Notes under the pieces: model-generated | What the model saw: only the letters and a program-made list of their open reading frames with translations | Database searches by the model: none | Told to the model about the DNA's origin: nothing | Translations under genes and position numbers: made by a program | Part shown: positions 1 to 6,568 of the stretch, one piece after another | How the letters are laid out: each line of letters begins with the position of its first letter | How positions within the stretch are numbered: position 1 is the stretch's first letter | Assembly (NCBI GenBank): GCA_008080615.1 | Contig: VIKJ01000028.1 | Coordinates: forward strand, 1 to 15,698 | From: Chitinophagaceae bacterium | GTDB lineage: Bacteria > Bacteroidota > Bacteroidia > Chitinophagales > Chitinophagaceae | Reading direction: 5' to 3' | DNA length: 15,698 nucleotides

Positions 1-106
1 CAAATTTTTCAGGGATCAAAAAATTACGGGCATATCCGTTTTTTACGGCTACCAGTTCATTTCTTCCGCCTAAATTGTCTACGTCTTGAATTAAAATTAC
101 TTGCAT
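1..106 (-). CDS. rplI: 50S ribosomal protein L9, N-terminal part (cut by window edge)
   Basis: Reading the minus strand from the ATG at 104-106 gives 35 residues starting MQVILIQDVDNLGGRNELVA and continuing through NGYARNFLIP, the conserved start of bacterial L9 (the 23S-rRNA-binding N-terminal domain). The rest of the gene lies beyond base 1. L9 is a large-subunit protein that influences translational fidelity and frame maintenance. It is the third gene after rpsF and rpsR, an order common to many bacteria. The 88-base gap to rpsR contains no clear promoter or terminator, so co-transcription is likely. The start is the only ATG in register with the L9 N-terminus. Confidence 0.95.
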   Translation of the reverse strand, partial: MQVILIQDVDNLGGRNELVAVKNGYARNFLIPEKF

Positions 107-194
107 GGTTGTTTTTTTAGTCCCAGCGCCCAATCGATTATTTTGATTTGACTGTCCTCCCGGTTAAGGGGTTAGGGATGGTTAACTAATTGTT

Positions 195-458
195 CTATTT
201 GTATAAGTCTGTTACAAAAGGCATCAAAGACATCTGACGAGCTTTCTTAACGGCTTCTGTTACTTTACGCTGATACTTTAAAGAGTTACCAGATAAACGA
301 CGAGGCAATAATTTACCTTGCTCATTTACGAATTTCTTCAAGAACTCAATGTCTTTATAGTCTACGTACTTAATTCCGTATTTCTTAAAACGACAGAATT
401 TCTTCTTTGGCTTCTCCTGCTTAATCGCAGTAAGGTATTTAATTTCGTTCTTTGCCAT
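195..458 (-). CDS. rpsR: 30S ribosomal protein S18
   Basis: The gene encodes 87 residues with the S18 core: FCRFKKYGIKYVDYKD near residues 21-36, NEQGKLLPRR near 45-54 and SLKYQRKVTEAVKKAR near 59-74. S18 binds the central domain of 16S rRNA as a heterodimer with S6, whose gene lies immediately upstream. The ATG (456-458) is only two bases after the rpsF stop codon, so the two are almost certainly translationally coupled, which fits the equimolar S6-S18 complex. Length is normal for the family. The basic N-terminal run of lysines is typical of Bacteroidota S18. Confidence 0.97.
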   Translation of the reverse strand: MAKNEIKYLTAIKQEKPKKKFCRFKKYGIKYVDYKDIEFLKKFVNEQGKLLPRRLSGNSLKYQRKVTEAVKKARQMSLMPFVTDLYK

Positions 459-460
459 GA

Positions 461-814
461 CTATGCCTCCGTTTTATCAAGTTTAGCAAATCCGCCATTT
501 CTCTTAGTGTAGTTGTACTCGACGGCGTATTTATCGAGACGGGTTACCATGTGACGCATAACTTGCTCGTCACGTAAAAGCTGAATTTTTAATTTTTCAA
601 TTCCTTCAGCAGGTAAAGTGAATTCCAATACCCAGTAAATACCTGTGGTTTTTTTCTGGATAGGGTAAGCGAGTGATTTCAATCCCCAAGGATTGGTATG
701 CACCGTAGATCCGCCTAATTCGGCTATAAGATCTTGGTATTTCTTCTGAGAAGTTTTAAAATCTTCTTCAGACAAAACCGGTGTAAAAATCACCATCAAT
801 TCGTAATTGTTCAT
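461..814 (-). CDS. rpsF: 30S ribosomal protein S6
   Basis: The gene encodes 117 residues beginning MNNYELMVIFTPVLSEEDF, with the S6 signatures GGSTVHTNPWGLKSLAYPI and KKTTGIYWVLEF, and a C-terminal basic tail. S6 is a ferredoxin-like-fold protein of the small-subunit platform that pairs with S18. The frame stays open upstream to an alternative start at 904, but the chosen ATG at 812-814 matches the family N-terminus. The upstream extension would also contain the candidate -7 promoter element (902-909), so it cannot be fully translated from that promoter. The gene is first in the rpsF-rpsR-rplI operon. There is no ssb or priB between rpsF and rpsR, unlike the arrangement in Firmicutes and enterobacteria respectively. 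Confidence 0.96.
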   Translation of the reverse strand: MNNYELMVIFTPVLSEEDFKTSQKKYQDLIAELGGSTVHTNPWGLKSLAYPIQKKTTGIYWVLEFTLPAEGIEKLKIQLLRDEQVMRHMVTRLDKYAVEYNYTKRNGGFAKLDKTEA

Positions 815-856
815 TACTTGAATTTTTTTGGTTAAAAATTGGTTTGTCCCAGTGGA

Positions 857-894
857 TTTCAACCGAGGTTGAAAAATCTGCCAATAACAGATTT
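857..894 (-). promoter_or_regulatory. rpsF leader with two adjacent hairpins (candidate S6/S18 autoregulatory element)
   Basis: In the presumed 5' leader of rpsF, minus-strand orientation, two perfect inverted repeats lie back to back. The first is AAATCTG / CAGATTT with a 7-base loop (874-894). The second is TTTCAACC / GGTTGAAA with a 2-base spacer (857-874), which would fold with a tetraloop. They share base 874. A further short pairing, CCCA upstream with TGGG downstream (about 847-850), could close both into a three-way junction, and a CCG lies just 5' of it. Ribosomal protein operons starting with rpsF are known to carry S6:S18-binding leaders with a CCG element mimicking 16S helix 22. 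Assigning this leader to that class is inference. Confidence 0.45.
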
Positions 895-901
895 GGGGCG
901 G

Positions 902-933
902 CAAAAGTAGGTATTTTAATGATTTTAACCAAA
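902..933 (-). promoter_or_regulatory. Bacteroidota-type promoter of the rpsF operon
   Basis: On the minus strand, TTTG (930-933) is followed after exactly 20 bases by TACTTTTG (902-909), an exact match to the Bacteroidota sigma-ABfr consensus TTTG...TAnnTTTG. Transcription would begin about five to eight bases further on, giving a leader of roughly 80 bases before rpsF. The -33 element sits directly beside the stop codon of the upstream TlpA-like gene, so the ribosomal operon has its own promoter and need not depend on read-through. Confidence 0.7.
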
Positions 934-2745
934 TTAATTGCCTGCCATATCAATCATAGCACTCAATTCAGAGACCAATTTGTCTACATTTGAATCTCCA
1001 CCTACACTCTTAAATTTCACTTTTCCATCTTTACCTATTATAAATTTAGTGGGAATTCCGTCTACTTTGTATTTAGAAATAACTTTATACTCTCCTGAAT
1101 CATCTTTGGTGTCATATAATACATTAAATGTATATTTTTTGGATTTGATGAATTCAGTAACTTCTTTTTTACGTTGTTCCTGTGTTTCTTGATTCTCCCA
1201 AGTGTTAATGAATACAAATGCCACATCTTGGTTGTTTTTATATTTATCTATTGTTTTTTGCATTCCAGGGAAAGATGCTATGCATGGTCCGCACCAAGTA
1301 GCCCAAAAATCCACTACCACTACTTTACCTTTTAAAGCCGCTAATTGCACATCTGTGCCATCCAAATTTGTCAATTTAAAATCAACTGCATTTTCATTCA
1401 TTAATTTTTTAGCCAAATCTTCTTTTGCCTTTTTATTACCTGCTTCTATTAATGCAGTTATTTTTTTATCAGCTTCAATTTCAGAATTGAATTCAATAAT
1501 GAAAGCTCTCTTTAAAACTTCTTTAGTGATTTTCCCCGCAACGTTTTTTTCAACCATTGGGCTTAAATCTTTTATTAACTGACCATTGGTTAACACTTTT
1601 TCTGCGGATTGAGCATATCGGTCGTTGTAATCTGGTTGGTTCCATTTATTCATTTCACATCCAATACGAGCATATTTTAAAGATCCAGCATAATCCTTTA
1701 ACTTATATAATGCATTTGAATAAGTATCTGTGTACATGGCGTAACTGTATTTTCGTTCTTTAAGCCACATATTTTCAGTTAATAAATCTGGTTTTGGCCC
1801 CTTTGGGTTATCTAATTCACTTTTTGCCCAGTCTACGGTATATTTTGATAATTGTTCTGACTGTGAATACATGGTGTCTTTGGTGTATGCCCATGTCCAA
1901 GCTAAATTGTTATATATACTCGCTTTATTAGCTGGTTCCAGAAGAGCAGTGTATTTTTCCAATATGTCAATGTCTACCTTTTTTTTATTGTTTCCATAAG
2001 CAGTTGCTAGTGACGAATACATCCTATTGTTGGCAAATTTTGTTTCGTCATCTTTTGAAGGATTCAGTGCGATAAATTGATTGATTGCTTCAAATCTTTT
2101 TTCAAAATCAGCAATCGCATTGAAAGCTATTCTTGCTTCGTTTTTTTTCCAATTACCTTCAGGAAATTTTTCTTTGAGTTGCTTTTGTATTGAGGTTGTT
2201 TTTTCTACTTGTTTCAATCGATTATAGTAAAATGAAATTATTGAATAGTCATTTTCATTTAAATTTTCAGTAGCAGCAAGTGCATTTAAATTTTGCAATA
2301 TAATTGGCTCTGCATCTTTCTTTTTTGTTCTATTCAATAAGTTAAAATATTGTCCCATCATTTTAGTTCTTAAACTAGTATGGTTATCCCAATCTTTTTG
2401 TAGATAATTTAAAGCAATATCCGGATTAGTCTCAAGTCCTAGATAGGCTTGTCCAAAACCATTATAAATAATAGATGTTGCATAATTTGATCCAGCTACC
2501 ATTTCCCCATTTTGGTCTGATACGGGAATGAGATATCCTTTACCCTTATTGTTATCTTTGGTTTCACCTTCAAATGCATTAAAGGCAATTGTCGTAGCAT
2601 TTTTTGGAATAAGAAATGAACCTTTATAGATATTTCCATTTTGTGATGGAGTTATACTGATTACGCTGTTTTTATTGTCAATCCAATTTAAAAAATAAAC
2701 TGTAAACTCTATTTCACTTTTACTATAAACGCCATATGTATACAT
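934..2745 (-). CDS. TlpA-like thioredoxin-domain protein with large N-terminal extension; signal peptide out of frame
   Basis: The open frame encodes 603 residues. Residues about 1-95 look like a beta-sandwich (VYFLNW; DNNKGKGYLIP), about 100-430 are helical with TPR-like features, and about 450-600 form a thioredoxin/TlpA domain. That domain has the redox motif WCGPC at 484-488 preceded by VVVVDFWAT, and the cis-proline motif GIPT at 563-566. Such proteins reduce disulfides outside the cytoplasm and need a signal peptide. This frame has none: its first ATG (2743-2745) gives MYTYGVYSK. Just upstream, in another frame, an ATG at 2772-2774 encodes a convincing signal-peptide start. The gene therefore appears damaged at its 5' end by a frameshift or small deletion, or the sequence has an error. 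As it stands the product would stay in the cytoplasm. The specific target is unknown. Confidence 0.85.
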   Translation of the reverse strand: MYTYGVYSKSEIEFTVYFLNWIDNKNSVISITPSQNGNIYKGSFLIPKNATTIAFNAFEGETKDNNKGKGYLIPVSDQNGEMVAGSNYATSIIYNGFGQAYLGLETNPDIALNYLQKDWDNHTSLRTKMMGQYFNLLNRTKKKDAEPIILQNLNALAATENLNENDYSIISFYYNRLKQVEKTTSIQKQLKEKFPEGNWKKNEARIAFNAIADFEKRFEAINQFIALNPSKDDETKFANNRMYSSLATAYGNNKKKVDIDILEKYTALLEPANKASIYNNLAWTWAYTKDTMYSQSEQLSKYTVDWAKSELDNPKGPKPDLLTENMWLKERKYSYAMYTDTYSNALYKLKDYAGSLKYARIGCEMNKWNQPDYNDRYAQSAEKVLTNGQLIKDLSPMVEKNVAGKITKEVLKRAFIIEFNSEIEADKKITALIEAGNKKAKEDLAKKLMNENAVDFKLTNLDGTDVQLAALKGKVVVVDFWATWCGPCIASFPGMQKTIDKYKNNQDVAFVFINTWENQETQEQRKKEVTEFIKSKKYTFNVLYDTKDDSGEYKVISKYKVDGIPTKFIIGKDGKVKFKSVGGDSNVDKLVSELSAMIDMAGN

Positions 2746-2774
2746 AAGGCAAATAGTAATTTGGTTGGTTTCAT
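2709..2774 (-). other. Out-of-frame signal-peptide stub of the TlpA-like gene
   Basis: The ATG at 2772-2774 opens a 21-codon frame reading MKPTKLLFALCIHMAFIVKV and a final K, ending at TAG (2709-2711). Its first half has the charge and hydrophobic pattern of a Sec signal peptide: lysines at 2 and 5, then LLFALCIHMAFIV. It is preceded by an A-rich stretch, as Bacteroidota starts usually are. It overlaps the first codons of the 603-residue thioredoxin frame; a -1 shift within the overlap would join them. The likeliest reading is that these are the two halves of one exported protein, separated by an indel or a deletion junction. No obvious slippery sequence supports programmed frameshifting. Confidence 0.55.
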
Positions 2775-2842
2775 GAATATATTTTTTTCAAATTAAGAAT
2801 ATAGTTTCTAATTGAATTGTTAATTTATCCTCGAATTTATTT

Positions 2843-3922
2843 TCAGGGTTTTTGTAAAACAATATAGGTAGGAAAATGATCGCTGAACCCCCCTCTGTAA
2901 TTATTTCCCTCCCAGGTTCTCATAGGATATCCCTTAAAAGGACCAGCTGGCTCGGTCATAAAAGAACGGTAATAGATATGGGCCGATTGATAATGCCAAC
3001 CAGGTAAATGAAGCTTGGTGAACGCTGCCGATAAAATAATTTGATCAAATAATCCCCAAACATCTCGGTTGGCTAATGTTCCCATTCCCTGTTTATAAAA
3101 ATTAATCCAAGGATTATACAGTTGGTTGGGTTGAATGGATGTGTAACTACCAATTGCATTTAATGTTTTGCGAATACTCTTATCAGTAGGGTTGTCATTG
3201 AGATCTCCCATCACGATTATTTTAGCCTGTTCATTTTGTAATCGAATAGAGTCCATATGTTTTTTGCAGATAGCTGCTGCTGCGGCTCTGGCAGGCGCAC
3301 TTCTTTCTTCACCCCCTCTTCGGCTAGGCCAGTGATTTACATAAATATGCACTTGATCTCCGGCTAAATTTCCTTGTACATATAAAATGTCTCGGGTATG
3401 CGCAAACTCTTTACTTCTTCCGGGTAGTGATACAACAAGTGCAGCTGCAGTATATGGAATAAACATAGTTGGATTGTACAATAAGGCAACATCAACTCCT
3501 CTTGCATCTTTAGAATCAAAATGAATGATTTTTAATTTTTTATTGCGCAATAAAAAATGCCTCGTTAAATCGTACAGCACCGTATCGTTTTCTATTTCAG
3601 CAACACCAATAATGGCTGGGCCCAATTTGGAATAGTCCATACCAATATCATTTAAAACAGTGGCTAGTTTTATTAGCTTGTCTTTGTAAATTTCTCCTGT
3701 ATAGTGTTTGTCACCATAAGGTGTAAACTCATCATCACTCACCAATGGGTTGTTTACCGTATCGTACAAGTTTTCTAAATTATAAAAAGCAATCACCAAT
3801 TGCTGTTTGTTGGGTTGTTTCTTTTGTTGAGTGAATGTTTGTTTAACAGAATGGTTGAGTGGAAAATTGTTGAAAAAATTGAAGAAGTAAATAATGCTGA
3901 ACAAGGAAAATAAATAAGGCAT
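2843..3922 (-). CDS. Endonuclease/exonuclease/phosphatase-family protein, probably secreted
   Basis: The product has 359 residues from the ATG at 3920-3922. It carries the full EEP (DNase I-like) catalytic set: FYNLENLYDT with N48 and E50, GVAEIEN with E109, ARGVDVALLY, VNHWPSRRGGEERS with N196 and H197, MGDLNDNP with D240 and N242, DQIILS, and the terminal FSDHFP with D348 and H349. These residues bind a divalent metal and cleave phosphodiester or phosphate-ester bonds. The N-terminus MPYLFSLFSIIYFFNFF is hydrophobic, so the enzyme is probably exported. The frame is open to 4048, with other ATGs at 3946 and 3949; 3922 was chosen because eight A's precede it and the signal-like segment begins there. 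It diverges from the receptor-lipoprotein genes at 4100. The substrate (DNA, RNA or another phosphoester) is not determined by sequence. Confidence 0.88.
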   Translation of the reverse strand: MPYLFSLFSIIYFFNFFNNFPLNHSVKQTFTQQKKQPNKQQLVIAFYNLENLYDTVNNPLVSDDEFTPYGDKHYTGEIYKDKLIKLATVLNDIGMDYSKLGPAIIGVAEIENDTVLYDLTRHFLLRNKKLKIIHFDSKDARGVDVALLYNPTMFIPYTAAALVVSLPGRSKEFAHTRDILYVQGNLAGDQVHIYVNHWPSRRGGEERSAPARAAAAAICKKHMDSIRLQNEQAKIIVMGDLNDNPTDKSIRKTLNAIGSYTSIQPNQLYNPWINFYKQGMGTLANRDVWGLFDQIILSAAFTKLHLPGWHYQSAHIYYRSFMTEPAGPFKGYPMRTWEGNNYRGGFSDHFPTYIVLQKP

Positions 3923-4039
3923 TTTTTTTGAGTTGAATATCAGCATCATACAATTGAACCAATCAAGAACTAGCCGAATAATTAATCCGTTTTTTAACGT
4001 GGATGAATCTAGTATTGTCCGCCAATTTTTCACCAACTG

Positions 4040-4069
4040 ATTGTACATTCATTTAGGCATCTATTTTTG
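4040..4069 (+). promoter_or_regulatory. Candidate promoter of the receptor operon
   Basis: ATTG (4040-4043) and TATTTTTG (4062-4069) are separated by 18 bases. The second matches the TAnnTTTG consensus exactly; the first has one mismatch to TTTG. Transcription would begin near 4075, about 25 bases before the ATG at 4100. The site sits in the 177-base divergent region between the nuclease and receptor genes. No equally good element was found for the nuclease on the other strand. Confidence 0.5.
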
Positions 4070-4099
4070 TATTGTTTGTAACCCGCAGCTATCAATTTG

Positions 4100-6253
4100 A
4101 TGCGGATTTTTTTATTCATTTATTTTTTGATTGGGCTTTTGCTGAATTGTTCGGCTCAGTCTCTTGCTATTCAAAAAAAAATCAAGAATCAATTTTTGGA
4201 CAGTGCCGATTTTAATTTGGCATTTAAAACCAGCGCTGATTTTCATTTTTCAGAAGCAGGTAATACTTCAGACGAAGGCAATGCTGCTCAAGCTTTTGTT
4301 CCATCGGTATTGCATGCCAGTAGAGATTTATTTAGTTCTATTGCAGCATTTCATTATAATACCAGAAGATATAGGTTGAAGGGGCTTGCCCCTGATTTTT
4401 TTCAAGCCTTCATCAATGATATTCCCATGAATCAATTAACCGATGGAATGGCCACTTGGAGTAATTGGGGTGGATTAAATGAAATCATGAGCAATACGCA
4501 ATCTGTTATTGGGTTAACCGAAAATGATTTTTCATTTGGAGCGCTCGGCAGTGCTACTTATATCAATTTAAAAGCTTCGCAGCTGAGGCCACAAACAACC
4601 CTTAGCTTTTTTCTTTCCAATAGAGCATATAAATATCGATTTGCTTTTACTAAAGTAATGCCCATTAATAAAAGAGGTTGGGCCTTGGCTTTTAGCATCA
4701 GCAATAGAATGGGTAATAATGTAGTAGTTCCTGGATCTTATATGCTAGCACCTGCTTATTTTTTTTCAGTAGATAAAAAAATACCACACCAACTTTTTTC
4801 TTTTGTGGTACTTGGCGTAATGAATTATAGTAGCAGATCTGCTGCCACAACTAAAGAGGCGATTGCCTTGGCTGGTTCGAATGTGTACAATCCCAATTGG
4901 GGTTATCAGGGAGGCGTTATGCGCAATGCCAATATGCAGTACCAACATTTTCCGATGGCTTTATTTTCTCATGAATATCAGCCAGCAGATGATCTTCGTT
5001 TTAGTAGTTCCATTGCTTTTTCAACTGGTGAAAAAAGAATTACGGGGCTTGATTGGTATCAGGCTGCTGATCCTCGCCCAGATTATTACAGATACCTCCC
5101 CAGTTTTCAAACCGATTCTTTATTGCGGTTGCAAGTACTTCAATTGTATCAGGAAAATCCTTCTTTGTTGCAAATTAATTGGGATCGATTGTATCAAGTA
5201 AATAGAAACAGTGTAACGCTGATTAAAAATGTAGATGGTATTGCAGGCAATCAGTTATTGGGCCTGCGATCTAAGTATATTGTAGAAGATAGGGTATTGC
5301 AACAAAATAAATTCAATGCAAGCCACAGAATCAATTTTCAAATTACTCCGAAAGCTACATTACTCGCTTATATGCAATTTCAATTGCAACAAGACCATGC
5401 TTATAAACAAATCATTGATTTATTGGGCGGAGAATTTTATGTAGACTGGAATCAGTTTGCAGATGATCAATTAACCAATAAAGATGCATTGCAAAATGAT
5501 TTGGGACGCCCTAATAGAATACTCACTGTTGGTGATTCATTTGGATACAATTACATCATGCGCTTACAAAAATTTACTGCAGGGACACATGTGAATGCTA
5601 AACTACCGCGTGTTGACTTTTTTGCTGGTATAGAATTATCCGAACAAACCAATCAACGTATAGGATTGGTGCGCAATGGGGTATTTCCTATGAATTCATT
5701 GGGCAAATCGGATAAAGATCGCTTTAGTTGGCTTGCTATTAAAGCAGGGCTTACCTACAAATACAATGGTAGAAATTATTTTTATTTTAATACCAGTATA
5801 ATTAGTAAGCCTCCTAATATCAATGATTATTATATCTCACCCAGAACCCGCAGCACAAAATCCGAATTGGTTCGCAATGAAAATATTTTAAGTGCCGAAG
5901 CAGGCTACATACTTAATGCGCCGCTAGTAAAATGTAGGATTAATCTTTATGCTGCAAAGTTTACCAATGGTATGAGTAGAACCAGTTTTTATCATGATGG
6001 GTATCGCAATTTGGTAAACTATGGATTAGAGAATATTAGCCAATCGCATTTGGGTACTGAAATGAGCGCAGAATTTCAAATAAGCCCTTCCTTACGTGCA
6101 ACAACAGGTATTGCATTGGCAAAGTATACTTATGCTAACAGGCCCACATTTAGTGTGGCAATAGACAATGAAGATTTTGAAACAGAAAAAGGTGTTTTGT
6201 ACATCAAAGGTTTTCCTTTGGCTTTCCTTCAATCCGTTGCGAAGAACCTATGA
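4100..6253 (+). CDS. TonB-dependent receptor-like outer-membrane protein, C-terminus lost by frameshift
   Basis: The frame gives 717 residues from the ATG at 4100; the TTG just before it was not used. A signal peptide, MRIFLFIYFLIGLLLNCSAQ, is followed by a plug-like region (VPSVLHASRDLFSS; RYRLKGLAPDFFQAFINDIP; WSNWGGLNEIM; FGALGSATYINLKAS, about residues 65-160) and a long beta-barrel with alternating aromatic strands. The segments NVYNPNWGYQGGVMRN and DPRPDYYRYLPSF match, from memory, a Bacteroidota receptor family that sits beside nuclease and DUF5689 genes. There is no carboxypeptidase-like regulatory domain before the plug. After LYIKGFPLA the frame degenerates and stops at 6253, while the missing barrel end continues in another frame (6225-6560). 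As read, the product lacks its terminal strands and aromatic C-terminus, so outer-membrane insertion should fail. It is probably a pseudogene unless the sequence is wrong. Confidence 0.8.
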   Translation: MRIFLFIYFLIGLLLNCSAQSLAIQKKIKNQFLDSADFNLAFKTSADFHFSEAGNTSDEGNAAQAFVPSVLHASRDLFSSIAAFHYNTRRYRLKGLAPDFFQAFINDIPMNQLTDGMATWSNWGGLNEIMSNTQSVIGLTENDFSFGALGSATYINLKASQLRPQTTLSFFLSNRAYKYRFAFTKVMPINKRGWALAFSISNRMGNNVVVPGSYMLAPAYFFSVDKKIPHQLFSFVVLGVMNYSSRSAATTKEAIALAGSNVYNPNWGYQGGVMRNANMQYQHFPMALFSHEYQPADDLRFSSSIAFSTGEKRITGLDWYQAADPRPDYYRYLPSFQTDSLLRLQVLQLYQENPSLLQINWDRLYQVNRNSVTLIKNVDGIAGNQLLGLRSKYIVEDRVLQQNKFNASHRINFQITPKATLLAYMQFQLQQDHAYKQIIDLLGGEFYVDWNQFADDQLTNKDALQNDLGRPNRILTVGDSFGYNYIMRLQKFTAGTHVNAKLPRVDFFAGIELSEQTNQRIGLVRNGVFPMNSLGKSDKDRFSWLAIKAGLTYKYNGRNYFYFNTSIISKPPNINDYYISPRTRSTKSELVRNENILSAEAGYILNAPLVKCRINLYAAKFTNGMSRTSFYHDGYRNLVNYGLENISQSHLGTEMSAEFQISPSLRATTGIALAKYTYANRPTFSVAIDNEDFETEKGVLYIKGFPLAFLQSVAKNL

Positions 6254-6560
6254 AGCCTTGCAACAACTCGATAGCACCACAAACCCTACTACTATTACCC
6301 ATCCCGAAAAGCTACCCAATTTGCTGGTAGCAGATTTATCTGCTGCTTATTCAATTCGAGTAAATAAAACTGCCGCTGGTAAATACCAGCTACTTCAATT
6401 TTTTTTGAGTGTAAATAATCTGTTCAATCAAACCATTATTACAGGCGGCTATGAACAATTGCGTTTTGATATAGTGAATGCCAACATTGAAAAATTCCCC
6501 TCCAAATATTTTTACAATACCGTAGCCAATTATTCTTTGAGTATGCGGTTGCGCTTATAA
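6225..6560 (+). pseudogene. Detached C-terminal barrel segment of the TonB-dependent receptor
   Basis: In a different frame from the main receptor gene, this segment encodes FNPLRRTYEALQQLD, LPNLLVADLSAAYSIRV and FFLSVNNLFNQTIITGGYEQ, and ends in KFPSKYFYNTVANYSLSMRL plus RL. This is the usual end of the receptor family: the last barrel strands with an N-N-L-F-N turn and a C-terminal amphipathic strand. An ATG at 6168 could formally start a 130-residue ORF, but its first residues overlap the receptor body in a non-coding-like frame. Joining the two frames directly still seems to omit roughly 30-40 residues (one or two strands) that family members have before FNPLRRT. A deletion that also shifted frame is therefore more likely than a single-base indel. 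The DUF5689 gene starts eight bases after its stop. Confidence 0.7.
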
Positions 6561-6568
6561 ACTTTGTT

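Noticed and set aside
815..904. N-terminal extension of rpsF by 30 residues
   Set aside because: The extension is not S6-like and would contain the consensus -7 promoter element and both leader hairpins. The ATG at 812-814 matches the family start.
4097..4099. TTG start for the receptor one codon upstream
   Set aside because: The adjacent ATG at 4100 gives the same signal peptide and is the more usual start. The TTG starts at 7905, 12907 and 14026 were set aside in the same way.
6205..6260. Programmed ribosomal frameshift in the receptor gene
   Set aside because: No slippery heptamer with a following structure was seen, and joining the frames still leaves a segment missing, which fits a deletion.
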